From contig NZ_CP109583.1 of the NCBI RefSeq assembly GCF_036250755.1, forward strand, positions 3,596,001-3,660,000: a DNA stretch of 64,000 nucleotides, given 5' to 3'. Of the stretch, positions 43,646-53,448 are shown piece by piece (positions within the stretch are counted from its first letter, which is position 1; each line of letters starts with the position of its first letter). Under the pieces are notes generated by a model, which worked only from the letters and a program-made list of their open reading frames with translations, searched no databases and was not told where the DNA came from. This DNA comes from Streptomyces uncialis. Its GTDB lineage: Bacteria > Actinomycetota > Actinomycetes > Streptomycetales > Streptomycetaceae. The translations under genes and the position numbers were made by a program.

Positions 43646-43997
43646 GTGGTTTCTCCCAGTGGTCCGGTCGCCCCCGGGCAGGCGGGCGACTCGTTCAAGA
43701 CAGTCAAATTTGCCGGATTTGTCGCTATATGTACAGCCGTGCGGAATCCGGGCAGCGACGGCTCGGGCCCGCGCCGGGCGGACCGAAGGCCACACCATAA
43801 CGCGATGTATCGCGTCTCTCAACGGATTTCACCGAAGTCGGTACGGGGCCTCGGGGCGAGGAGAGGACGGGGTGCGGGCCGGGCGTCCGGGACCGGCGGG
43901 GGCGGGCGCGTGGGATGGGCTCGGGCGGGCGCGTGGGATGGGTGCGGGCGGGTGCGGGCGGGCTCCGGGGAGACGCCCGCGCCCGTACCCCCCGGGG
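43646..43997. other. 352-base intergenic region, G-rich repeats, no gene seen
   Basis: Holds the promoter side of the ABC operon (an AT-richer patch AATTTGCCGGATTTGTCGCT near 43707-43726). Nearer the threonine ammonia-lyase 3' end it holds short G-rich repeats (GGGCGCGTGGGATGGG twice, 43904-43943). Confidence 0.5.
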
Positions 43998-45239
43998 TCA
44001 CTCGATGATCGTGTAGGAGGCCGTCCGCAGGGCGTCACGGACCTCGTCGCAGTGGTCGGGGCCCTTGGTCTCCAGATGCAGCTCCACCTCCGCCTCCGTC
44101 AGCCCGAGCCGCGGATCGGTACGCACATGGCTCACGTCCAGGACATTGGCGTCGGCCTCCGAGAGAACGCCCAGCAGCGTGGCGAGCGCCCCCGGCCGGT
44201 CGGTGAGCCGCAGCCGGACCGCGAGATAACGGCCCGCCGCGGCCATCCCGTGCCGCAGGATGCGCTGCATCAGCACCGGATCGACGTTCCCCCCGGACAG
44301 CACCGCCACCACCGGCCCCGTGAACGCCCCGGGGTCACCGAGCAGCGCGGCCACCGGCGCCGCGCCCGCCGGTTCCACCACCATCTTGGCCCGCTCCAGA
44401 CACAGCAGCAGCGCGCTCGACAGCTCGTCCTCGGAGACCGTCCGCACCTCGTCCACCAGCTCCGCGACGATCCGGAACGGGACACCGCCCGGCCGCCCCA
44501 CCTTGATCCCGTCGGCCATCGTCGCCTGGTGCCGGATCGACACCGGCCGTCCCGCCGCCAGCGAGGGCGGATACGCCGCCGCGCCCGCGGCCTGCACCCC
44601 CACGATCCGCACATCCGGGCGCAGCGCCTTCACCGCCACCGCGATCCCCGCGGCGAGCCCGCCACCGCCCATCCCGACCACGATGGTCCGCACCTCGGGG
44701 CACTGCTCCAGGATCTCCAGCCCGACGGTGCCCTGACCCGCGACGATGTCCCGGTGGTCGAACGGGTGGATGAACACCGCGCCCGTCCGCTCCGCGTGCT
44801 CCTGCGCCGCGGCCAGCGCCTCGTCGACGACCTGACCATGGAGCCTCACCTCCGCGCCGTACTCCCGGGTCGCCGCGATCTTCGGGAGCGGTGCCCCCAA
44901 CGGCATGAACACGGTAGAACGCACCCCGAGGAGCGCCGACGCGTGCGCGACCCCCTGCGCGTGGTTGCCCGCGCTGGCCGCGACGACCCCCGCCGCGCGC
45001 TCCTCCGGCAGCAGACCCGCGATCCGCACGTACGCGCCGCGCACCTTGAACGAACCCGTCCGCTGGAGGTTCTCGCACTTGAGCCGGACCGGGGCGCCCA
45101 CCAGCGCCGACAGATGACGGCTTCCCTCTATCGGGGTCATCCGGGCGACCCCCGCGAGCATCTTCCGGGCACCGCTCACGTCGTCGAGCGTGACGGGCTG
45201 GTCGACGGGGAGAAAGGAGTCAGCGGCGGGGTAGCTCAT
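43998..45239 (-). CDS. ilvA: Threonine ammonia-lyase (biodegradative/allosteric type)
   Basis: 413 residues. PLP fold-type II enzyme that deaminates L-threonine to 2-oxobutyrate. The PLP lysine lies in QRTGSFKVRGA near residue 59, the phosphate-binding glycine loop in VVGMGGGGLAAGI near 185, and a C-terminal ACT domain (RLRLTDRPGALATLLGVLSE) from about 335. 2-oxobutyrate can feed propionyl-CoA supply, relevant to a propionate-primed polyketide but not proof of a link. Start ATG 45239. The symbol is a family choice (ilvA versus tdcB type). Confidence 0.9.
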   Translation of the reverse strand: MSYPAADSFLPVDQPVTLDDVSGARKMLAGVARMTPIEGSRHLSALVGAPVRLKCENLQRTGSFKVRGAYVRIAGLLPEERAAGVVAASAGNHAQGVAHASALLGVRSTVFMPLGAPLPKIAATREYGAEVRLHGQVVDEALAAAQEHAERTGAVFIHPFDHRDIVAGQGTVGLEILEQCPEVRTIVVGMGGGGLAAGIAVAVKALRPDVRIVGVQAAGAAAYPPSLAAGRPVSIRHQATMADGIKVGRPGGVPFRIVAELVDEVRTVSEDELSSALLLCLERAKMVVEPAGAAPVAALLGDPGAFTGPVVAVLSGGNVDPVLMQRILRHGMAAAGRYLAVRLRLTDRPGALATLLGVLSEADANVLDVSHVRTDPRLGLTEAEVELHLETKGPDHCDEVRDALRTASYTIIE

Positions 45240-45372
45240 GACGCAAGTCTCGCAGCTCACACCGTCCGCGCCCCGGGGCGCCGCCGGTTTCTCCAGCGCC
45301 CGTACGGGGGGCCGTTCTCCCGCGTACTCTGTCCCCCAATTCTTTCCCCACGCATGAAGTGAGCCTCCGGCC

Positions 45373-45894
45373 ATGCCCACAACACCAGAAATGTCGATGG
45401 ACATGATGACCTCCGGCGACACCGGTCTTCTCGACGCCCTCCAGCACGAAGTGGCGCTCTTCGCCCGCCGTGCCGAACAGACCCGCCTCGGCGGGGTGGG
45501 GCAGGTGCGCAACTCGATGGACCGCGCCGCCTATCTGCTGCTCAACCGCCTTGACAAGGAAGGACCGATGGGGGTCAAAGCGCTGGCCGCCAGTATGGGT
45601 ATCGACTCCTCGACCGTGACCCGCCAGGTCGCGCCGCTCGTCGACACCGGACTGGTGAAACGCACGTCGCACCCCGAGGACGGCCGCGCGGTCGTCCTCC
45701 AGCTCTCCCCGCGCGGCCAGGGCCGGTTGGAGGAGGTGCGCTGCTCCCGCCGGGAGCTGATGGCCCAGTTGACCGACGAGTGGGAACCGGTCGAACGCGA
45801 ACAGTTCTGCGCCCTCCTCACCCGTTTCAACACCGCCCTGTCCGCCCGGATGGCCGCGCCCGCACCCGGCACGGACCCCGTGACCGAATCCTGA
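45373..45894 (+). CDS. MarR-family transcriptional regulator
   Basis: 173 residues with the MarR winged helix: AAYLLLNRLDKEGPMGVKAL, ASMGIDSSTVTRQVAPLVDT, and the wing RTSHPEDGRAVVLQLSPRG. Start ATG 45373. Divergent from the threonine ammonia-lyase gene with 133 bases between, so it may control it or itself. Confidence 0.9.
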   Translation: MPTTPEMSMDMMTSGDTGLLDALQHEVALFARRAEQTRLGGVGQVRNSMDRAAYLLLNRLDKEGPMGVKALAASMGIDSSTVTRQVAPLVDTGLVKRTSHPEDGRAVVLQLSPRGQGRLEEVRCSRRELMAQLTDEWEPVEREQFCALLTRFNTALSARMAAPAPGTDPVTES

Positions 45895-46234
45895 ACCGCC
45901 CCGCCCCCGGACCGGGCAGCGCCCACCGGCGCGCGTGACGCACCGCCGGACAACTCCCGTCCGTACGGGCTGAGTCACCCCCGTCCACCCATCCACCCGC
46001 CCCGGGTTCTCGCCGCCCGACCGTCCGGAGCCGACGCCGACTGGACCCGGACATCCGTCGAACAGAACCCGGGCCCCGAACCCCGGGGGCCACGCGGATC
46101 CCCGCCCCGCCCCCGGAGCCGTACGCACCCTTGACCCCGGCCCCGTCCCTGCCCCGATAGTGGGAGCGGGGCGCGTACCGGTGCCCCGTACGACATGGCC
46201 CCGCCGAGGGCCGCACGCGGGGTCGGGAGGCGCG
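45895..46234. other. 340-base intergenic region, nothing recognised
   Basis: C-rich on the plus strand, no supported ORF. It presumably carries the promoter of the sigma-like gene just before 46235. Confidence 0.5.
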
Positions 46235-46801
46235 ATGCGCACACGGCACACGAGCCGTGACGCCCGCCGGGAAAGGGAGTTCGCGGCGTTCGTCGCGGGC
46301 GCCGCCCCCCGGCTGCTGCACACCGCGGCCCTGCTCACCGCCGAACCCCCCGACACCCCGGTCCCCCGCGCGCGGGCCCTGCTCACGCACGCCCTCGCGC
46401 TCACCTACGCCGACTGGGACGGGCTGCGCGGCGACGACCCGTACGACCACGCCCGCGGCCGTCTCGTCACCCGCTACGACCGTGACAGCTGGCATCCCCG
46501 CGCACCCCGCCACCACCCGCCGCCCGTCCCGGGCGGCGTCCTCGCCGCGCTCGGCCCGCGCGAGCGGCTCGTGCTCGTGCTGCGGCTGCACGAAGGGGTC
46601 GCCGAGGAGCAGATCGCGGCGCTGCTCGGGCTGTCCGCGGAGCGGGTCCGGGTGCTCTGCGCGCGGGCGGTGGCCACGGTGCTGGGCCCTCGGGCCGGGC
46701 GGGGCGTGCCGGGGGGTGCCGTCAGGACGGCGGGTGCGGGTTCCGGGGCCGGGGCCGGTGCGGGTGCCGGTGCGGGTGCCGGTGCGGGCGGCCCTCGGTG
46801 A
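46235..46801 (+). CDS. Degenerate SigE-like sigma factor/region 4 protein
   Basis: 188 residues. The N-terminal half (EFAAFVAGAAPRLLHTAALL) resembles sigma region 2 of SigE-family ECF factors but lacks a clear -10 recognition stretch. Residues about 105-150 (LAALGPRERLVLVLRLHEGV, AEEQIAALLGLSAERVRVLC) are a good region 4 HTH. The C-terminus is a 16-residue Gly-Ala repeat encoded by 12-base tandem repeats. Start ATG 46235 with GGGAGG. The stop overlaps the next gene (GTGA), a membrane protein, as in sigma/anti-sigma pairs. Confidence 0.6.
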   Translation: MRTRHTSRDARREREFAAFVAGAAPRLLHTAALLTAEPPDTPVPRARALLTHALALTYADWDGLRGDDPYDHARGRLVTRYDRDSWHPRAPRHHPPPVPGGVLAALGPRERLVLVLRLHEGVAEEQIAALLGLSAERVRVLCARAVATVLGPRAGRGVPGGAVRTAGAGSGAGAGAGAGAGAGAGGPR

Positions 46802-47046
46802 GCGGCGACCGCAAGGAGGACGCCGTGCGGCGGCTCCTGGCGGGTGGGGCGCCGGTGGTGCCGGCCGGGCTGTGCGGGGACGCGGTGCGGCGCGGGGGGC
46901 GGGTGCGGGGGCGGCGGCGGGTCGTTCGGCGGGTGCTGTGGCTGTTGGTGCTCGGTGTCGCGGTGGCGTTCGTGGTGTGGGCGTCGCTGGTCCGCCCCTG
47001 GTCGGTCCCGCCCTCGGTGACGACCCCGCCGCTCACCGGTTGGTGA
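46798..47046 (+). CDS. Small single-pass membrane protein coupled to the sigma-like gene
   Basis: 82 residues, GTG 46798 overlapping the upstream stop. Cytoplasmic basic N-terminus (RRGGRVRGRRRVVRR), transmembrane segment about 46-66 (VLWLLVLGVAVAFVVWASLV), short exterior tail. The position suits an anti-sigma or sensor partner, but no zinc anti-sigma motif (HxxxCxxC) is present, so function is unknown. Confidence 0.6.
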   Translation: MSGDRKEDAVRRLLAGGAPVVPAGLCGDAVRRGGRVRGRRRVVRRVLWLLVLGVAVAFVVWASLVRPWSVPPSVTTPPLTGW

Positions 47047-48153
47047 CCCTGGTCGGGGGTCGCCTTCGCCTGCGGCGCCGAGGTCTGTCCGGCGTGGCGC
47101 ACTTCGTTGCTGTGCCGTCGTTCGTGGGTTTCGCGCAGTTCCCCGCGGGTCGCCTTCGCTTGCGCTTCCCAGGTCTGTCCGGCTGGGCGCACTTCGTTCC
47201 TGTGCCGTCGCCCGGTGGTTTCGCGCAGTTCCCCGCGCCCCTTTGGGGCGCCATCTGCTTGTTCTTCGGGTCGGTGCCGGTCGGGATTCTCCGTCCTCGA
47301 TCCGACACGCTCGGTACGACGTGTCCTTGCCGGACTGAAGAGCATCGGAGTCTGCGAGCAGAGATTCCCGCCCACCCCCTCCCGTAGTCCGGCGAGTCCG
47401 CGAGGAGGGTGGTTCCGCAAGCAAAGGCCCGCACCTGACCGACAGCCTGAAGAGGCGCCCCCAAAGGGGCGCGGGGAACTGCGCAAAAGACGAGGGCTGA
47501 CCCGCACCCGGCGAACGACCGCAAGGGAGCAGCATCCAGGGGCGCGGGGAACTGCGCACCCACGGACGTACCCGCACGGGAACAGGTACGCCCAGGTGGG
47601 GAACCCCAGGGGCGCGGGGAACTGCGCGAGCAACCAAGGACCATCCGCACCCGAACGGGAACCGCAAGAGGCGCGATCCAAGGGGCGCGGGGAACTGCGC
47701 AAAAACGAGGACCGGCCCGCACCCGAAAAGCGACCGCAAGAGGGCAGCACCCAGGGGCGCGGGGAACTGCGCACCCACGGACGTACCCGCACGGGAACAG
47801 GTACGCCCAGGTGGGGAACCCCAGGGGCGCGGGGAACTGCGCGAGCGACCAAGGACCATCCGCACCCGAACGGGTACCGCAAGAGGCGCGATCCAAGGGG
47901 CGCGGGGAACTGCGCAAAGACGAGGACGGTCCCGCACCCGAAATGCGACCGTAAGAGGGCAGCACCCAGGGGCGCGAGGAACTGCGCACCCCCGGACGTA
48001 CCCGCACCCGGACAAGTACGCCCAGCGCAGGAAACCCAGAAGCGCGAGCGAAGGCGACCCGTGGGGAACTGCGCACCCCCGGACGTACCCGTACGGGGAC
48101 AGGTACGTCCGGCTGCGGGTACTCCGGGGGCGCCGGCGAAGACGGGGACGCCG
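47047..48153. repeat. Repeat island 2 (1.1 kb, no gene)
   Basis: Contains two reverse-oriented units (near 47137 and 47222), one reverse copy of the 87-base element (47283-47369) and a forward array of GGGGCGCGGGGAACTGCGC at 47466, 47539, 47609, 47682, 47754, 47824, 47897 and 47969 (spacing 70-73). The array has a higher-order period of about 215 bases, since linkers recur every third unit. Degenerate copies extend to about 48075. No coding function supported. Confidence 0.9.
47283..47369 (-). repeat. 87-base structured element, copy 1
   Basis: On the minus strand it begins GGGAATCTC and ends GAGAATCCC, termini that pair over 9 positions with one A-A mismatch. Inside are CTGCTCGCAGA and a variable part TCTTCAGTCCGGCAAGGACA. 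Followed by GCGCCCCAAAGGGGCGC, a perfect 7-bp hairpin, and the array unit. Confidence 0.75.
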
Positions 48154-49308
48154 TCAGCCCAGTGCGCGTTGGAGGTCGGCGAGAAGATCGTCCGCGTTCT
48201 CGATGCCGACCGAGAGCCGGACGAGATCCCCGGGCACCTCCAGCGCGGACCCCGCGACCGACGCGTGCGTCATCCGCCCCGGGTGCTCGATCAGCGACTC
48301 GACCCCGCCCAGCGACTCCCCGAGGGTGAACAGCTCGGCCCGGTCGCACACCGCGACCGCCGCCTCCTCGCCCCCGGCGACCTGGAAGGACACCATCCCC
48401 CCGAACCGCTTCATCTGCTTCGCGGCGATCTCGTGCCCCGGGTGCTCGGGCAGCCCCGGGTACAGCACCTTCGTCACCCGCGGATGCCGCGTCAGCATGT
48501 CCGCGACCCGGGTCGCGTTCTCGCTGTGCCGGTCCATCCGCACGGCCAGCGTCTTGATGCCGCGCAGCACGAGCCAGGAGTCGAAGGGCCCGGCGACCGC
48601 GCCCATCGCGTTCTGGTGGTACGCCAGCTCCTCCGCGAGCGCGGGATCGGAGGCGATCAGCGCGCCGCCGACGACGTCCGAGTGGCCGCCCATGTACTTG
48701 GTCAGCGAGTGGACGACGACATCGGCGCCGAGGGCGAGCGGCTGCTGGAGGTACGGCGTCGCGAACGTGTTGTCGACGACGAGCCGCACCCCGGTCTCCC
48801 GGGCGATCTGCGCCAGCACGGGGATGTCGGTGATGCCGAGCAGCGGGTTGGAGGGCGTCTCCACCCAGATCGCCTTGGTGCGCGGGGTGACGGCCGCGCG
48901 AACCGCGTCGGGCTCGGAGGTGTGCGCGACGGAGAACTCCACGCCCCAGCGCGCGGCGACCTTCGCGAAGAGCCGGAAGGTGCCGCCGTACGCGTCGTCG
49001 GGGATCACGACATGGTCGCCGGGCGCGAGCAGCGTCCGCAGCAGACAGTCCTCGGCGGCGAGCCCGGAGGCGAACGCCAGCCCCCGTACCCCGCCCTCCA
49101 GCGCGGCGAGGTTCTCCTCCAGGGCGGTCCGGGTCGGGTTCGCGCTGCGGCTGTACTCGTAGCCGCCGCGCAGCCCCCCGACGCCGTCCTGCTTGAACGT
49201 GGAGACCTGGTGGATCGGGGGGACCACCGCGCCGGTGAGGGGATCGGCGGTGTTCCCCGCGTGGATCGCGACGGTCTCGAAGGAATGCGTGGTGTGCGAG
49301 TCGCTCAT
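48154..49308 (-). CDS. Cystathionine gamma-synthase
   Basis: 384-residue Cys/Met-metabolism PLP enzyme. It joins O-succinyl- or O-acetyl-homoserine with cysteine to give cystathionine, or acts as homocysteine/cystathionine lyase in related members. PLP lysine in VVHSLTKYMGGHSDVVGG near residue 203, YEYSRSANPTRTALE near 50, and ESLGGVESLIEHP near 335 match the MetB family. Start ATG 49308 (MSDSHTTHSFET); GTG 49314 is an in-frame alternative. Its 3' end borders repeat island 2. Confidence 0.92.
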   Translation of the reverse strand: MSDSHTTHSFETVAIHAGNTADPLTGAVVPPIHQVSTFKQDGVGGLRGGYEYSRSANPTRTALEENLAALEGGVRGLAFASGLAAEDCLLRTLLAPGDHVVIPDDAYGGTFRLFAKVAARWGVEFSVAHTSEPDAVRAAVTPRTKAIWVETPSNPLLGITDIPVLAQIARETGVRLVVDNTFATPYLQQPLALGADVVVHSLTKYMGGHSDVVGGALIASDPALAEELAYHQNAMGAVAGPFDSWLVLRGIKTLAVRMDRHSENATRVADMLTRHPRVTKVLYPGLPEHPGHEIAAKQMKRFGGMVSFQVAGGEEAAVAVCDRAELFTLGESLGGVESLIEHPGRMTHASVAGSALEVPGDLVRLSVGIENADDLLADLQRALG

Positions 49309-49400
49309 GGACACCGAGCGTAATGCGGACGGGCACCGGGCCGTGCCCCGCCATGTGACAGGTTCGCCAATTGTCGGACCCGTCTGGTTCGCTTGTACTC

Positions 49401-50522
49401 ATGGAGATTCTCTGGTTCCTGATGGCGTCGCTCATGCTCGCGGCGGTGCTCACCCCGTTCCTGCGGCGCCGACGCTCGGGAATACAACTGGTGAGCCCGG
49501 ACGCGCCCGACGCCGCGGACCCGGCGGACTACGGATTCATGCGCGAGGAGCTGCTGGACATCCGGATGCCCGGCCCCGACGAGGACCTGATCGATGTGCT
49601 GGACGTCGTGCAGGGCACCCAGGAGTGGCGGGCCGCGTCCCAGCTCCTCGCGGGTACGGAGGCCGGGGGTGAGCGGCGGTGGCAGCGTGTGCAGGCGTTC
49701 GCGGGCGCCGCGTCGCTGGAGCTGAGCCGGCGTCCCGGCGGGACGGCCGGGGCCGGGGCGGGCGGCCAGTGGCTGCGCTCCTGGCGGGCGGAGGCGCCGA
49801 AGGACGCGGGCGGCGCGGCCGTGCAGGCCGAGTTCCTGGTGCAGCAGGCGTTCCGCACCGCGACGGCCGGGACGGACGAGTTCCGGATCATCCTGGAGGA
49901 GGCCCGCGAGGCGTGCGGCCAGGCCGCGCTGCTGGCCCCGGGGGACCCGGTCCCGTACATCATCGAGCTGTCCATCGCGCGGGGCCTCGGCTACCCGCAG
50001 GCGGACTTCGAGCAGGTCTGGCTGAAGATCCTCGACCGCGCGCCCGCGCACATGGGGGCGCATCTGTCCGCGCTGCACTACTGGTGCGAGAAGTGGCACG
50101 GTTCACGCGCGCAGGCGTACTCCTTCGCGGAGGCCGCCGCCGCCCGTGCCCCGCAGGGCTCCCTGCTGTCGTCGCTGCCGCTCTTCGCGGTGTACGAGCA
50201 TCTGCCGGAGATCGCCCTGGTCAACGACTTCTACGGCACCGAGGTCGTCCGCAAGGCGATCGAGGGCGCCCTGTTCGCGGCCCACTCCGCCCGCCCCGGT
50301 GACCCGATGCTGGCGCACGTCCGGCATCTGCTGGTGTTCTTCCTGGTCCGCTCCGAGCGCTGGGGCGAGGCCATGAACCAGCTCGTCCGGGTGGACGGCC
50401 ATGTGGGCGCCCTGCCGTGGACGCTGTCCCGGGAACCGGCGGCGGAGTACGCGGTGTACCGCGCGCTGGCCGTAGCGGGCTACGAGGCCAACGGAGGCAC
50501 CCCGGCGACGCTCTCCCACTGA
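49401..50522 (+). CDS. Conserved Streptomyces hypothetical with N-terminal membrane anchor
   Basis: 373 residues: N-terminal hydrophobic segment (2-21, EILWFLMASLMLAAVLTPFL) followed by RRRR, then a wholly alpha-helical soluble domain with TPR-like stretches (FRIILEEAREACGQAALLAP; KILDRAPAHMGAHLSALHYW; FSFAEAAAARAPQ type). No catalytic motif. I recognise only that such anchored helical proteins are common in Streptomyces. Start ATG 49401. Convergent with the gene ending at 50531. Confidence 0.65.
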   Translation: MEILWFLMASLMLAAVLTPFLRRRRSGIQLVSPDAPDAADPADYGFMREELLDIRMPGPDEDLIDVLDVVQGTQEWRAASQLLAGTEAGGERRWQRVQAFAGAASLELSRRPGGTAGAGAGGQWLRSWRAEAPKDAGGAAVQAEFLVQQAFRTATAGTDEFRIILEEAREACGQAALLAPGDPVPYIIELSIARGLGYPQADFEQVWLKILDRAPAHMGAHLSALHYWCEKWHGSRAQAYSFAEAAAARAPQGSLLSSLPLFAVYEHLPEIALVNDFYGTEVVRKAIEGALFAAHSARPGDPMLAHVRHLLVFFLVRSERWGEAMNQLVRVDGHVGALPWTLSREPAAEYAVYRALAVAGYEANGGTPATLSH

Positions 50523-50530
50523 GCGTTGTC

Positions 50531-51124
50531 TTAGGCGCGGCGGACCTTCCAGAGCCATACGGCCGTGCCCGCTATCAGGGCGAGCGAGCCCAGGTTGGCC
50601 AGGAGGGCCGGGATCTCCGCCACCGCGTGGCCCGAGACCAGGTTCCAGGTCGTGGCGAGGGCGATCGGCACCACAAGGGTGAGCAGTATGCCGGTGGTCT
50701 TCTGGACGGCGGTCCAGTGCACCGAGGTGCAGAGCAGCACCGCGCCGGTGAGGCGGAACGCGAAGACGGGGACCACGCCGGGGGTGCCGGACAGGAGCAT
50801 GGCGAGGGGCGGCGCGAGGGCGAGCATCAGCAGTGGGACCAGAGGATGCACCTTGCCGCGCCGGACGGGCGCGCCGGGCTCGGCACCGCCCCGGCCCGGC
50901 GCCCCGTTCCCCGCCTCGGCCAGCGCCGTCGCCGCGATCGTACGGGGGTCCCCCAGCTCCGCGAGGATCTGGCCGATCGCGGCGTCGGGACGCTCGGCAC
51001 GTGTCACCTCGATGTGCTCGGCGAGGTCGGCGAGGAGCTCCTGGCGGCGGTCGGCGGGAAGCGCGGTGGCCTCGCGCCCGACGGCGGAGAGGTAGTCGCG
51101 TACGGGGTCGGCGGAAGTCTTCAT
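50531..51124 (-). CDS. PadR-associated membrane protein (HAAS-domain type)
   Basis: 197 residues. The N-terminal 75 residues (VRDYLSAVGREATALPADRR, ELLADLAEHIEVT) form the helical HAAS/DUF1700-like domain that couples to PadR regulators. Four hydrophobic segments follow from about 93 to 192. Overlaps the PadR stop by ATGA (51121-51124), and PadR plus a HAAS membrane partner is a well-known two-gene module responding to membrane or drug stress. Confidence 0.8.
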   Translation of the reverse strand: MKTSADPVRDYLSAVGREATALPADRRQELLADLAEHIEVTRAERPDAAIGQILAELGDPRTIAATALAEAGNGAPGRGGAEPGAPVRRGKVHPLVPLLMLALAPPLAMLLSGTPGVVPVFAFRLTGAVLLCTSVHWTAVQKTTGILLTLVVPIALATTWNLVSGHAVAEIPALLANLGSLALIAGTAVWLWKVRRA

Positions 51125-51474
51125 GCGGGGTCTCCGGTGGGGGGGTGCGGGGTGGTCAGGAAGGTGTCGACGGCGTCGCGGAAGCCGGGCCAGACACGGG
51201 TGAACTCATCGAGCGCGGCCCGGCCGCTGTCGGTGAGCGCGTAGTAGCGGCGGGGCGGTCCGGAGGCGGACTCCTGCCAGGTGGTGGTGACCAGGTCGTC
51301 CCGGCGGAGCCGGGAGAGCAGCGGGTAGACCGTGCCCTGGCTGGTGGCCAGCGCGCCGGAGTCCTCCAGCGCGTGGAGGAGTTCCACGCCGTAGCGCGGA
51401 CGTTCCCGCATCAGGGCGAGCACGCAGTACTCCAGGACCCCCTTGCGCAGCTGGGTGGCCGCACGGGCCTGCAT
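51121..51474 (-). CDS. PadR-family transcriptional regulator
   Basis: 117 residues: LRKGVLEYCVLALMRERPRY, LLHALEDSGALATSQGTVYP, LLSRLRRDDLVTTTWQES and the wing GPPRRYYALTDSGRAALDEF are the standard PadR winged helix and dimer helix. Start ATG 51474 is preferred for AGGTGAT six bases upstream; ATG 51495 is an in-frame alternative. Confidence 0.9.
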   Translation of the reverse strand: MQARAATQLRKGVLEYCVLALMRERPRYGVELLHALEDSGALATSQGTVYPLLSRLRRDDLVTTTWQESASGPPRRYYALTDSGRAALDEFTRVWPGFRDAVDTFLTTPHPPTGDPA

Positions 51475-51660
51475 GGTCGGATCACCTGGTTCCATGCGAT
51501 GCAAGATACCTGGTCGGGCAAGGCCCGGGGAAGGGCACCCCCCTGGTCGTCACCGGGCCGTGACCGGGCGGGGTGACACGGCCGGACCCGCGCCCGGGGA
51601 ATCACGCGCCGCGCCCGCACGTTGAGACGGGTACATCAGGTGGCCCTCCGGAGGAGAACC

Positions 51661-52323
<663 letters not shown>

Positions 52324-52911
52324 CGGGTCGCCTTCGCTTGCGCTTCTGAGGTCTGTCCGGCTGGGCGTACTTGTCCCCGCACAGGTCGCTCGTCGGGTGC
52401 GCAGTTCCCCGCGCCCCTGAGGTGCTGCCCCATTGCGGTCGTTCCTCGGGTGCGGGTCCGCCCTCGTCTTTTGCGCAGTTCCCCGCGCCCCTGAAGGGGC
52501 GCCCAACTGGGGCTGTCCTCCCTCTGCGGGCTGTCAGCGACCGGGGCCGGGGTTCAAACCCCTCTCCTCGCGCAGTCGCAGGACTCACGTAAGGGGGTGG
52601 GCGGGAATCTCTGCCCGCAGACTCCGACGCCACCAGTACATCCACTGGACGTCCGTACCGAGCGCGTTGGAGCGAGGACGGAGAATCCCGACCGGCCCCG
52701 ACCCGAAGAACAAACAGAACGCGCCCCAAAGGGGCGCGGGGAACTGCGCGAAACCACCGAGCGACGGCACAGGAAACAAGTTCGTCCAACCGGACAGACC
52801 TATGAGGCGCAAGCGAAGGCGACCCGCGAGGAACCGCGCACCCACCGAGCGACCCGCACAGGAACAAGTACGTCCCGCCGGACAGACCTCAAAAGCGCAA
52901 GCCGAACGCGG
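52324..52911. repeat. Repeat island 3 (588 bases, no gene)
   Basis: Reverse-oriented GCGCAGTTCCCCGCGCCCC units near 52399 and 52475, then the forward 87-base element (52603-52689), the GCGCCCCAAAGGGGCGC hairpin (52721-52737) leading into a forward unit, and degenerate remnants (CAAGCGAAGGCGACCCGCGA) to about 52880. No gene supported. Confidence 0.88.
52603..52689 (+). repeat. 87-base structured element, copy 2
   Basis: GGGAATCTC at 52603-52611 and GAGAATCCC at 52681-52689 pair as a terminal stem. Internal hairpin CTGCCCGCAG. The variable part here contains CCAGT-ACATCC-ACTGG, another clean hairpin that differs in sequence from the other copies. Confidence 0.75.
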
Positions 52912-53349
52912 TCAACGGCCGTCCGGTGTAGGCCGGTGCTCCACGTACTCCACTATCAGGCCGTCCCGGTGGCGCGCGGTGAACCCCGACCCCGTAGGGA
53001 CCGACTGCAACGGGCTGACGATCTCCGCCCCCTCCGCTTCGAGCCGCTCCAGAAACGCCCGCGCCGAATCGACCAGGAGGGTTCCCGAGGTGGACCGGAA
53101 CCGCGCCACCAAATCGTCCGCGCCCTCGATGAGCAGGAAGCCGCCGACGGCCGCAAGCGCGAGCCCCTTCTCCGGGTAGGTGAACCACATGTCGCGGGCG
53201 ACGCCGAGCAGCCGTTCGTAGGACGCGGTGACCTCCTCCAGCGTGCCCGGCGGGGTGAACACCCGCAGGAACACCCGGGGTTCGACGAGGTCGGAGGAGT
53301 CGTTCGAGCGGCGCCGCATGACGCCGCCGGCGGAGGGATGTTGTGTCAT
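52912..53349 (-). CDS. VOC (glyoxalase/bleomycin-resistance fold) protein
   Basis: 145 residues with the two beta-alpha-beta-beta-beta halves of the vicinal oxygen chelate fold: RVFLRVFTPPGTLEEVTASY at the start of the first and FLERLEAEGAEIVSPLQSVP then FTARHRDGLIVEYVEH in the second. It may bind a small molecule or metal; function cannot be assigned. Start ATG 53349. Divergent from the XRE regulator gene at 53449 with 99 bases between. Confidence 0.8.
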   Translation of the reverse strand: MTQHPSAGGVMRRRSNDSSDLVEPRVFLRVFTPPGTLEEVTASYERLLGVARDMWFTYPEKGLALAAVGGFLLIEGADDLVARFRSTSGTLLVDSARAFLERLEAEGAEIVSPLQSVPTGSGFTARHRDGLIVEYVEHRPTPDGR

Positions 53350-53448
53350 GGGCCCAGGTTCCCGGCCACCGCGCCGGACGACCAGTCGTCCGCTCGTACG
53401 GTGACCACAGGTCATAGGCAACGGCTCCGCGCGGCCTACCCTCGGCGT

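Noticed and set aside
47466..47988. Regular repeat/spacer appearance suggesting a CRISPR array
   Set aside because: The 'spacers' themselves recur every third unit, the unit is not a typical CRISPR repeat, and there are no cas genes.
47033..49453. Long frame joining cystathionine gamma-synthase antisense and repeat-derived peptides
   Set aside because: It crosses the repeat island and a real gene in another frame; the peptide repeats simply translate the DNA repeat.
52549..52565. GGGGTTCAAACCCC resembling a tRNA T-arm
   Set aside because: No acceptor, D or anticodon stems can be placed upstream at tRNA distances; it is a stray similarity or at most a remnant.
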